From Actinomycetes bacterium (GTDB lineage Bacteria > Actinomycetota > Acidimicrobiia > Acidimicrobiales > RAAP-2): 64,000 nucleotides of DNA. Positions within the stretch are counted from its first letter, which is position 1. Each line of letters opens with the position of its first letter. The stretch is from the NCBI GenBank assembly GCA_021844425.1, contig JAKBTL010000096.1:20687-84686 (forward strand). Reading direction: 5' to 3'. Of this stretch, positions 49,214-58,604 are shown one piece after another. Made by a program: the position numbers and the translations under genes. Under the pieces are notes generated by a model. It saw only the letters and a list, made by a program, of their open reading frames with translations, had not been told where the DNA came from and made no database searches.

Positions 49214-50179
49214 TCAGAGGAGGGAGCGACGCACGCCGTCGACGATGCGCGCCACCGACGGCAGTGCTGCGTCCTCCAGCGCGTCTGCAGCGGGCAGCGG
49301 CACGTGCGGCGTCGTCACCCGCACGATCGGCCCGTCGAGATCGAACAGGCGCTCTTCAGCGACGATCGACGCGACCTCCGCTCCCCAGCCACACAGGCGC
49401 GGGTTCTCCTCGACGGTGACGAGGTGCCCGGTCTCGACGACAGAGGCCGCCACCGTCGCCACGTCGAGGGGCACGAGGGACCGCAGGTCGATCACCGTCA
49501 CCTCCACGCCGTCTCCTGCAAGCACGTCGGCAGCCTCGAGTGCGCGAGGCACCATCGCGGCGAGCGCCACGATCGTCGCGTCCTTGCCGTGCCGGCGAAC
49601 GGCAGCCGTGCCGAGCGTGTCGACGATCTCGCCGTCGGGCACGTCGCCCTTGGTCGGGTAGAGCGACTTCTGCTCGAAGAAGATCACGGGGTCCGGGTCC
49701 CTCACGGCAGCCGCGAGGAGTCCCACGACGTCGCGCGGGGTCGACGGCGCGACCACCTTCAGCCCCGGCACCGCCATCGCCCAGTTCTCCACGCTCTGGG
49801 AGTGCTGGGCGCCGAAGCGCACGCCGCCCCCGTTGGCCGTGCGGATCACCAGCGGAAGGGCCACCTGGCCGTGGGTCATGTAGCGAGTCTTCGCGATCTC
49901 GTTGGCGACGAGGTCCCAGCACACCGCGAAGAAGTCGGAGAACATGATCTCCGCGATCGGCCGCAGCCCGGTCATCGCCGCGCCCATCGCCGCGCCGAGG
50001 ATCGCCTGCTCGGAGATGGGGGTGTCCGACACCCGCTCTGGCCCGAACCGGTCGAGCAGCCCGACAGTCGCCTTGAACACCCCCCCGGCGGCGCCGACGT
50101 CCTCTCCGAGGAACACGACGGAGGGGTCGCGGTCCATCTCCTGCGCGATCCCGCGAGCGACAGCGTCTCGGTACGTCAT
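49214..50179 (-). CDS. Thiamine-diphosphate dehydrogenase E1 beta subunit
   Basis: Partner of E1 alpha in a pyruvate, branched-chain 2-oxoacid or acetoin dehydrogenase complex. MTYRDAVARGIAQEMDRDPS, FLGEDVGAAGGVFKAT, DTPISEQAILGAAMGAAMTG and FEQKSLYPTKGDVP are typical. 321 aa. The start is ATG 50179, overlapping the E1 alpha stop (ATGA); GTG 50188 is an alternative with a better upstream site. No E2 or E3 gene is nearby, so those subunits come from elsewhere. Confidence 0.93.
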   Translation of the reverse strand: MTYRDAVARGIAQEMDRDPSVVFLGEDVGAAGGVFKATVGLLDRFGPERVSDTPISEQAILGAAMGAAMTGLRPIAEIMFSDFFAVCWDLVANEIAKTRYMTHGQVALPLVIRTANGGGVRFGAQHSQSVENWAMAVPGLKVVAPSTPRDVVGLLAAAVRDPDPVIFFEQKSLYPTKGDVPDGEIVDTLGTAAVRRHGKDATIVALAAMVPRALEAADVLAGDGVEVTVIDLRSLVPLDVATVAASVVETGHLVTVEENPRLCGWGAEVASIVAEERLFDLDGPIVRVTTPHVPLPAADALEDAALPSVARIVDGVRRSLL

Positions 50180-51207
50180 CTCCGCCACGACGACCCCCCG
50201 TCCGCCCACAGATCCGCCTCGACCAGCGAGAGGTCCGGCGGGGGGCTCGCCTCGGCCTCCCTCGCCGCCGCGTCGACAGCAGTCTGCGCCTCCTCCTCGA
50301 TGCGCACGAGCACCGCCTCGTCCACGCCCACTCCGAGGAGCCGGGTGCGATATCGAGGGATGGGGTCGCGCGCCAGCCACGCCTCCACTTCCTCGTCGGG
50401 CCGGTACTTGCCCGGATCAGCCCTCGAGTGACCGCCGTGCCGGTAGGTCTCGGCCTCGATCAGCGCCGGGCCGCCCCCGGAGCGGGCACGTTCGATCGCG
50501 ACTCGTGCTGCCCCGTAGGTCTGGTCCGCGTCGTTGCCGTCGACGAGCACCGGGTCGAGCCCGTAGGCACGCGCGCGATCGGCGGCGGGATGACCGACCG
50601 CCGTCACCGAGGAGATCGGCGTGTACTCCATCCAGCGGTTGTTCTCGCAGACGAAGACCACCGGCAGCTTCCAGACTGCCGCCAGGTTCAACGCCTCGTG
50701 GAAGGCGCCGATGTTCGTGGTGCCGTCGCCGAAGAAGCAGACCGCGACCTCTCCGGCGCGGCGAAGCTTCGACGACCACGCTGCCCCGTTCGCGATCGTG
50801 AGGTGCGCACCCACGATCGCGTACGAGCCCATCATCCGGTGCTCCACGCTCGTCAGGTGCATGGAGCCGCCCTTGCCAGCCATGAGCCCCGCCCGACGCC
50901 CCATCAGCTCTGCCATCACTGCAGCCATGGGGGCGCCACGCGCGAGCGTGTGATTGTGCCCGCGATAGGTCGCGAACGTGTAGTCCGACGGGAGCATCGC
51001 AGCCGCGAACCCGGCGGCGACCGCTTCCTGGCCGAGCCCCAGGTGGCTCGTGCCCTTGACGAGTCCCTGGAGGAAAAGGTCGTACGCGCGCTTCTCGAAG
51101 TCGCGCATCTGCACCATCATCTTGTAGATCGCCATCCGCACCTCGAGAGCCGGCGCGGCTGGTCCGATCGCATCGCCGGCAGGCTGCCGGTCCCGCAGCT
51201 CCGTCAT
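50176..51207 (-). CDS. Thiamine-diphosphate dehydrogenase E1 alpha subunit (acetoin/pyruvate type)
   Basis: Holds the ThDP motif CFFGDGTTNIGAFHEALNLA and the following VVFVCENNRWMEYTPIS; SHLGLGQEAVAAGFAAAM and LMGRRAGLMAGKGGSMHL are characteristic of AcoA/PdhA. 343 aa from ATG 51207 (GTG 51213 possible). Its stop overlaps the E1 beta start. Paralogous to the partial gene at 1-808. Branched-chain, pyruvate and acetoin substrates cannot be told apart by eye; the Liv-type transporter and hydroxyisobutyrate dehydrogenase ~1.2-8 kb away make a branched-chain role plausible. Confidence 0.93.
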   Translation of the reverse strand: MTELRDRQPAGDAIGPAAPALEVRMAIYKMMVQMRDFEKRAYDLFLQGLVKGTSHLGLGQEAVAAGFAAAMLPSDYTFATYRGHNHTLARGAPMAAVMAELMGRRAGLMAGKGGSMHLTSVEHRMMGSYAIVGAHLTIANGAAWSSKLRRAGEVAVCFFGDGTTNIGAFHEALNLAAVWKLPVVFVCENNRWMEYTPISSVTAVGHPAADRARAYGLDPVLVDGNDADQTYGAARVAIERARSGGGPALIEAETYRHGGHSRADPGKYRPDEEVEAWLARDPIPRYRTRLLGVGVDEAVLVRIEEEAQTAVDAAAREAEASPPPDLSLVEADLWADGGSSWRR

Positions 51208-51354
51208 CGCCACATCACCTTTCGACTGTAGCCAGAAACGATCTCGGCCGATGCCACAGGTTCCCTCGCGCGTGCTCCGTTGACATCACGGCCTACTCGT
51301 GGTACGGATCCGCATCTCGGGACCGTGGCGATGCCCCAGGAGGTACGCAGAGAC

Positions 51355-52449
51355 ATGGACGACCACCTTGCCGATCCGCGGGTGTCGGCCGCGGCCGCGC
51401 ACTGGGGACCGCGCTTCGCGCACAACGGGACGGACTACCTGGACTTCACCCGGACGGTCGCCCGCATCTCGCATTGGGAAGACTGGTGCCGCGAATGGGG
51501 ACGGACCGCAGAGGAGTACGAGGCGCTCGCGGCGCGCGCAGAAGCAGCCGGCCACGCAGTCACCGCCACGGCCGCCTGGCGCCACGCCGGGCTCGCGTGG
51601 CACTGGGCGAAGTTCGTGTTCGTGATCGACCCGGTCCAGCAGCGCGCGGCGCACGAGCGCGCAGTCGCTGCGTACGCGAAGGGCGCCGCAGGTCTCGATC
51701 CCCCGGCCGAGCGAGTCCTCGTCCCCTATGGCGACACTCACCTCCCTGCTTTCCTGCGCGTGCCGCGCACGGCGGTCGCCCCTCCGGTCGTCGTCATGGC
51801 TCCGGGCCTCGACTCGGTGAAAGAGGAGCTCCAAGAGACCGCCGGGTACTTCTGCGCGCGCGGGATGGCGACGCTGGCCGTCGACGGGCCGGGCCAAGGC
51901 GAGAGCGAGTACGACCTCCCGATCGAGCCCGCCTACGAGCGCGTCGCGAGCGCCGCGCTCGACTTCCTGACCGAGCGCGCCGACGTCGACGCCGCGCGCG
52001 CCGGCATGTTCGGCATCAGTCTCGGCGGCTACTACGCGGCACGGGCCATGGCATTCGAAGAGCGGTTCACGGCAGGGGTGGTGCTCGCCGGCCCGTTCCG
52101 CTTCGATCTCGGATGGGAAGATCTCCCGCCCATGACGCGCGACACGCTCCGGCATCGGTCCCGCTCGGCCGACGACGAGGCAGCGCGTGCTTTCGCGAGC
52201 CGTCTGACGCTCGAGCACGCCGCAGCGCGCATCACCTCGCCGTTGCTCGTCGTCCACGGGGGCGAGGACCGGATCGTGGGTCCCGCTCATGCCGAACGGC
52301 TCGCTTCGGAGGCGCCCGGTGCACAGCTCGTCATGATCGCCGACGGCAACCATGGGGTGACGAACCACGCCTTCGCCTCGCGGTCTCTTCTCGCCGACTG
52401 GATAGCGGACCGCCTCGGCGCCGCCGTCCCAACGACCCGGCACGCCTAG
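51355..52449 (+). CDS. Alpha/beta hydrolase (FrsA/DUF1100-like esterase or C-C hydrolase)
   Basis: A 364-residue hydrolase with an N-terminal helical cap region and a catalytic core. The nucleophile elbow is GMFGISLGGYYAARAM (Ser), the oxyanion strand VVVMAPGLDSVKEE, the acid VVHGGEDRIVGPAH (Asp) and the base IADGNHGVTNHAF (His). The layout resembles the FrsA and pseudooxynicotine-hydrolase family. The start is ATG 51355 with AGGAGG 11 nt upstream. Its TAG stop and the livF TAG stop on the other strand share the same CTAG palindrome (52446-52449). Substrate unknown. Confidence 0.88.
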   Translation: MDDHLADPRVSAAAAHWGPRFAHNGTDYLDFTRTVARISHWEDWCREWGRTAEEYEALAARAEAAGHAVTATAAWRHAGLAWHWAKFVFVIDPVQQRAAHERAVAAYAKGAAGLDPPAERVLVPYGDTHLPAFLRVPRTAVAPPVVVMAPGLDSVKEELQETAGYFCARGMATLAVDGPGQGESEYDLPIEPAYERVASAALDFLTERADVDAARAGMFGISLGGYYAARAMAFEERFTAGVVLAGPFRFDLGWEDLPPMTRDTLRHRSRSADDEAARAFASRLTLEHAAARITSPLLVVHGGEDRIVGPAHAERLASEAPGAQLVMIADGNHGVTNHAFASRSLLADWIADRLGAAVPTTRHA

Positions 52450-53258
52450 GCATCGTCGTCGCCTGCTGAGCCCACGCTGAGCGGCGCCGCGCCGCCGAGG
52501 AAGAGCGCTCCGATCTCGGGGTGCTCGAGCACCTCTTGCCCGGAGCCCACGAGCCGCACGCGCCCGTTCTCCAACACGACCCCGTGGGTGGCGAGGCGGA
52601 GCCCGGCGCGGGCGTTCTGCTCGACGAGCAGGATCGTCCGTCCGCTCTTGTGCAGCGTCCGCACCGTGTCGAACACCGTCTTGCGCGTGCGCGGGTCGAG
52701 GCCCATCGAGGGCTCGTCGAGGACGACGAGCACCGGGTCCAGCATCAGGCACCGAGCGAACTCGACGAGACGCTGCTGGCCACCCGAGAGGCTCCCCGCC
52801 TTGTCCTTGGCCCGCGCCGCCACGACCGGCATCGTCTCTGCGATCTGCTCGTAGCGTTGCCGCACGAGCGCACGGTCCTTCAAGACGAATCCGCCCAGCT
52901 CCACGTTCTCACGGACCGTCATCTCGCGGAACAGGCTGTGGTTCTGGGGAACTTGGACGATCCCGCGGTCGAGACGATCCCGAGGGTTGGCTTTCTTGAG
53001 AGGCTCGCCGCGGAACACGAGCTCCCCTCGGCGGGTCCGGACGATCCCGCTCACCGTGCCGAGGAGCGTCGACTTTCCCGCTCCGTTCGGACCGACCACG
53101 CACGTGAGCCCCCCCTCGGGGACTTCGAAGCTCACGTCGTGCAAGATGTCGGCGCCGCCGTAGCCGGCGCACACGTCGCGGAAAGCGAGCAACGGACGCG
53201 ATGGCGCCTTGCTCAACACTGCCCGCTCGCCGTCGGGTTCAACGGCCCGCGACACCAC
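52446..53258 (-). CDS. livF: Branched-chain-type ABC transporter ATPase LivF
   Basis: One of two cytoplasmic ATPases of a HAAT-family importer. Walker A is VVGPNGAGKSTLLG, the signature LSGGQQRLVEFARCL, Walker B LVVLDEPSMGLDPR, and the LivF-typical QVPQNHSLFREMTVRENVEL follows the Q-loop. 270 aa from GTG 53258 (GGAGG 6 nt upstream). Its 5' end overlaps the livG 3' end by 20 bp. Last gene of the operon. Confidence 0.93.
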   Translation of the reverse strand: MVSRAVEPDGERAVLSKAPSRPLLAFRDVCAGYGGADILHDVSFEVPEGGLTCVVGPNGAGKSTLLGTVSGIVRTRRGELVFRGEPLKKANPRDRLDRGIVQVPQNHSLFREMTVRENVELGGFVLKDRALVRQRYEQIAETMPVVAARAKDKAGSLSGGQQRLVEFARCLMLDPVLVVLDEPSMGLDPRTRKTVFDTVRTLHKSGRTILLVEQNARAGLRLATHGVVLENGRVRLVGSGQEVLEHPEIGALFLGGAAPLSVGSAGDDDA

Positions 53259-54051
53259 GGCCCACCTCCGGCCCGTCCTCAGCGGCGAGATCGGTGAGAT
53301 CGTCTTCATCGGAGCCCCCGAGGTACGCGTCGAGGACCCGAGGATCTCTGCGGATCCCGTCAGGAGTCCCCGACACGATCACCGTGCCCTGGCTCATCAC
53401 CGTCACCCGGTCGCACAGGCTCATCACGAACTCCATGTTGTGCTCGACGACGAGGAAGGTCTTCCCTTGGGCGTTCAGAGCGCGGATCCGATCCGCGATC
53501 AAGTTGATGAGCGACGGGTTGACCCCCCCTGCGGGCTCGTCGAGCAGGACGATCGACGGATCGGCCACGAGCACGTAGGCGAGTTCCAGAAGCTTGCGCT
53601 GGCCGTACGACAAGATGCCCGCCGGCGAGCGCGCGAGACCCTGGAGCCCGACGAGCTCGAGCAGCTCCATCGCGCGCGCCCGCTCCGCCGGGGAAGATTG
53701 ACCTTTCACCACGCTGCGCAGCCAGCCTTCTCGGCGCTGAGTGGCCACCAGCATGTTCTCGAGCACGCTCAGACGGGCGAAGATCCGCGTGAGCTGGAAG
53801 GTCCTCCCGAGCCCCAGGCCGAATACCCTGGCCGGAGAAGCGCCAGTGATGTCCACTCCGTGCAGCCGCACTTTTCCCGCGTCGGGCCGCACGTACCCCG
53901 TGACGACGTTGAAGAGGGTGGTCTTGCCCGAGCCGTTCGGGCCGATCAAACCGGCGACCTCTCCTTCGTCGACGATGAGAGAGCAGCCATCGAGCGCCAC
54001 CAGCCCGCCGAAGGCCCGCGACACGCTGTCCACCTCGAGCAGGGCCGTCAC
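53239..54051 (-). CDS. livG: Branched-chain-type ABC transporter ATPase LivG
   Basis: Second ATPase of the importer. Walker A is LIGPNGSGKTTLFNVVTG, the LivG hallmark GLGRTFQLTRIFARLSVLEN is present, the signature is LSYGQRKLLELAYVL and Walker B is IVLLDEPAGGVNPSL. The Y in the signature (LSYGQ) is common in LivG. 270 aa. The start is GTG 54051, overlapping the livM stop (GTGA). The acidic C-terminal tail extends past the usual end. Confidence 0.93.
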   Translation of the reverse strand: MTALLEVDSVSRAFGGLVALDGCSLIVDEGEVAGLIGPNGSGKTTLFNVVTGYVRPDAGKVRLHGVDITGASPARVFGLGLGRTFQLTRIFARLSVLENMLVATQRREGWLRSVVKGQSSPAERARAMELLELVGLQGLARSPAGILSYGQRKLLELAYVLVADPSIVLLDEPAGGVNPSLINLIADRIRALNAQGKTFLVVEHNMEFVMSLCDRVTVMSQGTVIVSGTPDGIRRDPRVLDAYLGGSDEDDLTDLAAEDGPEVGRGVAGR

Positions 54052-55145
54052 CGCTTCGCTCCCGGTGCGGCCTGTACAGCCCTCGGCAGGTTCGGCGCTT
54101 CCGAGGCGGGCGACGCACCCGAGAGCCGCTCGTTCCTGTCGACCATTGCCTGGAGCCGGCGATCGTGCCAGCGGCGATAGGCGTCGGCGACCGTCGGGAT
54201 CACCCCTTTCGGGAGCGCCACGATGACCACGAGGAACAGCGCACCGTACGCGAACAGGTAGAGATCCCCTGCCGAGTATTGGACGGTGAAGTACTGCTGG
54301 AGCGATTCGAGCAGCGCTGCGCCGAAGAGCGGCCCCGAGATCGTCCCGAGACCGCCGAGGAACGCCATGATCGCGACTGCCAGGTCGAACAGCGGTGTGA
54401 ACGCGAACTGCGGGTGGATGTCGCCCAGGAAGTACGCCCAGATCGCGCCCACCATCCCCACCGAGAAGGCCGAGATGACGTAGGCGATGAGCTTCACGCG
54501 CGTGGTCTTGACCCCGAGGCCTGCCGCCCGGTCCTCGTCGTCTCTGATCGCGAGGAGCTGCAAGCCGAACCGTGAGTGGCGGATCCCGACCGACAGCAGC
54601 ACCGCGACCACGAGCACGACCAGCGCCGCGTAGTAGAAGTGCTGGTTGAACCCTACTCCTGTCCACGGAGGTGTAGGGAGGAGGATCCCCGCAGATCCCT
54701 TCGTCAACGAGGAGAGGTTGTAGGCGAGCAGCTGGAAGATGAAGAAGAAGGCGATCGTGATCACCACGAACGTGTGACGTCGGGTACGCAGCGCGATCAG
54801 TCCGACGGGCACCGCGATCACCATGGCGACCACGCCGGCCACCGGCACGAACCAGAAGATCTCGTAGCCGCCTACGAGGTGCAGGTGGAGCGCGATCAGC
54901 GCGATCGTGTACGCGCCGCTGCCGAAGAAGACGGCGTGGCCGATGCTGATGTAGCCCGAGTACCCCGAGAAGCTGTTCCACGCGGTCGCGGCAGCCATGA
55001 AGATGACGGTGAAGACCGCGATCGAGGTCACAGCGGGTGTCGAGAAGACGAGCGGGAACGCCACGAGCACGATCCCGGCCACGGCCCAGACGCCAACCTT
55101 CACCCAACGTGAAGCGGCGCCTGCGACGACGTCGGACCTCACCAC
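54048..55145 (-). CDS. livM: Branched-chain-type ABC transporter permease LivM
   Basis: A membrane subunit of ~10 helices, 365 aa. WNSFSGYSGYISIGHAVFFG and AIRDDEDRAAGLGVKTTRVK (the cytoplasmic EAA-like loop), followed by MAFLGGLGTISGPLFGAALL, are LivM signatures. The start is GTG 55145 behind GAAGAGGGGCGC; a following GTG is an alternative. The C-terminus is a basic/Ala-rich tail. It is coupled to livG by GTGA; livH ends 47 bp upstream. Confidence 0.92.
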   Translation of the reverse strand: MVRSDVVAGAASRWVKVGVWAVAGIVLVAFPLVFSTPAVTSIAVFTVIFMAAATAWNSFSGYSGYISIGHAVFFGSGAYTIALIALHLHLVGGYEIFWFVPVAGVVAMVIAVPVGLIALRTRRHTFVVITIAFFFIFQLLAYNLSSLTKGSAGILLPTPPWTGVGFNQHFYYAALVVLVVAVLLSVGIRHSRFGLQLLAIRDDEDRAAGLGVKTTRVKLIAYVISAFSVGMVGAIWAYFLGDIHPQFAFTPLFDLAVAIMAFLGGLGTISGPLFGAALLESLQQYFTVQYSAGDLYLFAYGALFLVVIVALPKGVIPTVADAYRRWHDRRLQAMVDRNERLSGASPASEAPNLPRAVQAAPGAKR

Positions 55146-55191
55146 GCGCCCCTCTTCTGGCCAGCGGTCCCGGTCGTCGCCATGGCACGGG

Positions 55192-56076
55192 TCATTGCGC
55201 CCTCGTCGCAAGCTTCCCGAAGAGCCCCTGGGGGCGGACAGAGAGCACGATCAGCAGCATCAAGAAGTAGATCACCGGCGACCAGACCGGCGACCAGACG
55301 ACCGCCACGATGTCTTCGAGCACGAGCATGAAGAGGGCGGCGCCCATCGCGCCACCGATGCTTCCGAGGCCGCCGAGCACCACGATGGTGAGAAGACGTG
55401 AGATCAAGTCCAAGCTGCTGCTGGCGTCGAACCCGCCGCTGGTCGCGCCGTACACCATGCCGCCCGCCGCGGTCACGGCGACGCCGATGCCGAAGCTGAT
55501 CGTGGACACCCGCTTCACGTTGACGCCGATGAGGGCTGCCGCAGTGCGGTCCTGCAGCGTCGCCCGCAGGCTCGCTCCGAAGCGGGTGCGGTACATGAGC
55601 GCGTAGAGGCCCGCGAGGAGCACGGCGGCCATGATGAACCCGAACACGTAGATGTACTCGAGGTAGAAACCGAACACGTGCCAGGTGTCGGAGAAGTACG
55701 GGACCCGAAGCTGCACGAATGTCGTGCCGAACCCGATGTCGAGCGCGCCCTCGATGAGCAGGGACACGGCGTAGGTGATGAGGATCGACATCGCCACCCG
55801 GTCCCTGTCGCCGATGCGTCGCAGGAACGCCCACTCCGTGCCGATCCCGATGACGAACAGGGCAGGGATCGTGACGAGCAGCCCGAGGAAAGGGTCGATC
55901 CCGGCGTGGACCCACAGCGCGTAGCTCAGGTACGACCCGAGCACCACGAAGATCCCCTGGGCGATGTTGATCACCTCGAGCATCCCGAAGATGAGGGTGA
56001 GGCCGGCGGCCATGAGCGCGTACAGGCCGCCGGTCAGCACCCCATCGATGATGGCTTCGACGAGCTGGGTTCCCAA
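55192..56076 (-). CDS. livH: Branched-chain-type ABC transporter permease LivH
   Basis: Partner permease, 294 aa, ~8 helices. GVLTGGLYALMAAGLTLIFG at the N-terminus and VVLGGLGSIGGAMGAALF near the end are LivH blocks; RATLQDRTAAALIGVNVKRV is the ATPase-coupling loop. The start is TTG 56076, 5 bp after the binding-protein stop. A 12-bp duplication (55274-55297) gives SPVWSPV near the C-terminus. Confidence 0.92.
   Translation of the reverse strand: MGTQLVEAIIDGVLTGGLYALMAAGLTLIFGMLEVINIAQGIFVVLGSYLSYALWVHAGIDPFLGLLVTIPALFVIGIGTEWAFLRRIGDRDRVAMSILITYAVSLLIEGALDIGFGTTFVQLRVPYFSDTWHVFGFYLEYIYVFGFIMAAVLLAGLYALMYRTRFGASLRATLQDRTAAALIGVNVKRVSTISFGIGVAVTAAGGMVYGATSGGFDASSSLDLISRLLTIVVLGGLGSIGGAMGAALFMLVLEDIVAVVWSPVWSPVIYFLMLLIVLSVRPQGLFGKLATRAQ
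55274..55297. repeat. 12-bp tandem duplication in the livH 3' end
   Basis: ACCGGCGACCAG occurs twice in succession and adds four residues in frame. Confidence 0.93.
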
Positions 56077-56081
56077 CCGGA

Positions 56082-57383
56082 TCAGCTGCCCCAGACCGGC
56101 TTCGGGTAGAGCGGCGGGACCGAGCCCTTGGCGTGCAGCGGCAGCACCTGCTCGAGTGTGGGCTTACCTGTCTTTGTCTGCCACTGGAAGGCGAAGACCA
56201 ACCCCTTGATGTTCTCTCCGACCTTGTTGAACTTCACGGGCCCTTGGACCGAGGTCATCGTCTTGCCGCTGTGGAGGAACTTCAGGATCTTCTTGTTTGT
56301 GAAGCTGTGCGTCGCCTTCACCGCCTGGGTGAGCACCTCGCCGACCGAGTAGGCCTCAGCCGTTGTGGCGTTGATTGTGGCCGCTCTGCCGCCGTACTTC
56401 TTCAGGTACGCCTTCACCATCGCCTTGCTCAGCGCGTTCTTGATCCCGGGGTACCAGCCGTTCGGGTTCATGACCCCGATCGCGTTCTTTGTCCCCACGG
56501 CCGGCAGGAATGTCTTTCCCATGTCGGAGCCGGACGTGAAGATCAAGGCTTTCGGGTTGTAGTGCGCCGTCTCGAAGGCGCTGATGAAGCTGGACACCGT
56601 CGGGACATCGACCGAGCCGACGAGGGCGACTGTGGCCTTGCTGGCTGCCATCGCGTCGGCGATCGGCGTGAAGTCGGTCGTCTCTGTCGGGAAGACGTTT
56701 GTGTACGCCGTCTTCACTCCGGCCGCTTCGAGGATCTTGCGAGCGGCCGGGAACTGCGAGGACGTGAAGATTGTTGTGATCGTGGCGTACGCGGCAGACT
56801 TCGGACGCTTGGACTTGGGCATCGAGGCCAGCCACTTGGCGAAGGGCACGAGACCTGTCGCCACCGGGTACGACACGTCGAAGACGTTCGGCAAGCCCTG
56901 CTCGAAGATCTTGGGCGCGCCTCCAGCCCCCTCGATGAGGGCGTAGCCGTAGCGGTGAGCCACCTTCGCCGAGGGCAGCGTGAGCAGCGACGAGAACGGC
57001 CCGATCGTGAGCTTCACGTGGTCGTGCGCGATCAGCGTCGTGTAGTTCGTGGCCGCCTGGTTCGGTGTCGACTTGTCCGAGATGATCTTGAGCTCGATCC
57101 TGTGGCCGAGCAGTCCACCGTGCGCGTTCTGGTACGCCTCCCACAGGTGATAGCCGCGTGTGAATGCCTTGCCGGCAGCCGAGAATGTGCCCGTCAGCGA
57201 GAGCGAGGCGCCGATCACCACGGGCGACCCGAGCTTCTCGTGTCGTGCCGATCCCGCGGCTGACGTGCCGCTCCACGCAGCGACGACGGTACCTGCGACG
57301 AGCGCCCCCGCGAAACCTGCACGAGCGAGGCGCGACCGCAGCGGCCAGGCAGCTCCACCGTTGTTCGCACTGCTCGTCCTCAT
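56082..57383 (-). CDS. livJ: Branched-chain-type periplasmic-binding-fold substrate-binding protein
   Basis: Extracytoplasmic receptor of the importer, 433 aa. A signal peptide (basic start, then GFAGALVAGTVVAAWSGTSAAG) has no lipobox cysteine, which is unusual for an actinobacterial binding protein; it may be released or retained another way. The mature part begins PVVIGASLSLTGTFSAAG, the type I periplasmic-binding fold of amide/amino acid receptors. The start is ATG 57383 with GGGAGGG upstream. It lies 81 bp downstream of the hydroxyisobutyrate dehydrogenase. The ligand cannot be named; aromatic or short-chain acids are also possible. Confidence 0.9.
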   Translation of the reverse strand: MRTSSANNGGAAWPLRSRLARAGFAGALVAGTVVAAWSGTSAAGSARHEKLGSPVVIGASLSLTGTFSAAGKAFTRGYHLWEAYQNAHGGLLGHRIELKIISDKSTPNQAATNYTTLIAHDHVKLTIGPFSSLLTLPSAKVAHRYGYALIEGAGGAPKIFEQGLPNVFDVSYPVATGLVPFAKWLASMPKSKRPKSAAYATITTIFTSSQFPAARKILEAAGVKTAYTNVFPTETTDFTPIADAMAASKATVALVGSVDVPTVSSFISAFETAHYNPKALIFTSGSDMGKTFLPAVGTKNAIGVMNPNGWYPGIKNALSKAMVKAYLKKYGGRAATINATTAEAYSVGEVLTQAVKATHSFTNKKILKFLHSGKTMTSVQGPVKFNKVGENIKGLVFAFQWQTKTGKPTLEQVLPLHAKGSVPPLYPKPVWGS

Positions 57384-57464
57384 GTTCCCTCCCTTGTTGG
57401 TCTTCACGTTTCCGGTGCGGCGGCCTCCGTGCGACGTGCCGTTCCCACCGGATCCCCCTTGCAA

Positions 57465-58541
57465 CTACGCGCGGCTCGCCTCTTCCTGGCCGACGCCCGC
57501 GCGCCGTCGGCCGTCGTCGGCCGGGCCGGTGCTCCCGCCTCGCTCCCGCTCGCCCCGCCCGTCGTCAGTTCCGGCCGGGTCGAGCGCGGATGGGGCTGCG
57601 GGTGCCAGCCCGTCGCCGACATCGACGTCCTCGCTCCGCAGCTCGAGGCCTGCCCCCCGAGCCGTGAGCTGGATCATCGCGGCGAAGTCCAAGTCGCCGA
57701 TCCCCTCGCCGATCCCGGCCTGCAAGAGCTGGCGGACGAGCGCAGCGACGGGCATCGGCGTCTCGAGCAGGCGTGCAGCGTCGAGACCGAGGTCGAAGTC
57801 CTTGTGGAGCAGCCGGGTCGTGAAGGTCGGCGTGAAGTCCAGGTTCACCAACGCCGGCGTCTTGTACCCGGTGAACATCGACCCCATCACCGAGTCGTTC
57901 AAGAAGGCCAGGAAGTCGTGCCGGCGGACGCCGCCTTTCTCGGCGAGGACCGTGATCTCGACGAGCGACTCGATGACGACACCGAGAAGGAGGTTGTGGC
58001 ACAGCTTCACGAGGCGCGCGACATCCCCCTCCCCCACGTAAGTCGCCTCGCGAGCGATGGTCGTGAGGTAGGGGTACACCGCGTCGAAGGCCTCCTTCGG
58101 GCCGGAGACGGCCATCGTGAGCCTCCCTGCGCGGACGACCTTCGGGTTCCCGCTGACCGGTGCCGCGAGGAAGGCCACCGAGCGCGCCGCGGCGAGATCA
58201 CGGGCCTCGGCGCTCGCCTCCTGGGACACCGTCGAGCAGTCCACGACGATCGACGGCGAAGACGGCCCGGCGAAGAGCCCGTTCTCGCCGTCCAGCACCT
58301 CGAGCAGGTCCTCGGACGACGCCACAGTGATGAACACGACGTCGCGGCTCCCCAGCTCGGCGACGGTTCCCACCACTTCTGCGCCCTGGGCTGCAAGCCC
58401 CTTCGTCTTCTCCTGGGTGCGGTTGTAGACGGCGAGGTCGAGGCCACGCGCAAGGAGGCGCTCGGCCATCGCGCTGCCCATCCGGCCGGTGCCGATCCAG
58501 CCGATAGCCCCCCCCGCAGTCGCTTGCGCAACCGATTGCAT
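57465..58541 (-). CDS. 3-Hydroxyisobutyrate dehydrogenase family oxidoreductase
   Basis: NAD(P)-dependent beta-hydroxyacid dehydrogenase. The cofactor motif is IGWIGTGRMGSAMAERLLAR, the substrate loop VDCSTVSQEASAEA leads to APVSGNPKVVRAG, and the catalytic Lys is in RLVKLCHNLLLGVV. HKDFDLGLDAARLLETPMPV is the C-terminal dimer helix. 358 aa; the last ~45 residues (Asp/Gly/Arg-rich) are an extension. The start is ATG 58541. It lies between lacI and the binding protein, so is probably part of the same operon. Could also act on tartronate or another hydroxyacid. Confidence 0.9.
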   Translation of the reverse strand: MQSVAQATAGGAIGWIGTGRMGSAMAERLLARGLDLAVYNRTQEKTKGLAAQGAEVVGTVAELGSRDVVFITVASSEDLLEVLDGENGLFAGPSSPSIVVDCSTVSQEASAEARDLAAARSVAFLAAPVSGNPKVVRAGRLTMAVSGPKEAFDAVYPYLTTIAREATYVGEGDVARLVKLCHNLLLGVVIESLVEITVLAEKGGVRRHDFLAFLNDSVMGSMFTGYKTPALVNLDFTPTFTTRLLHKDFDLGLDAARLLETPMPVAALVRQLLQAGIGEGIGDLDFAAMIQLTARGAGLELRSEDVDVGDGLAPAAPSALDPAGTDDGRGERERGGSTGPADDGRRRAGVGQEEASRA

Positions 58542-58604
58542 CGCCGTCAGTCTGCGGAATACGGGCCGCTTTGTCAAGAGAGTGTTACGGAAATCCTTCG
58601 GAGC

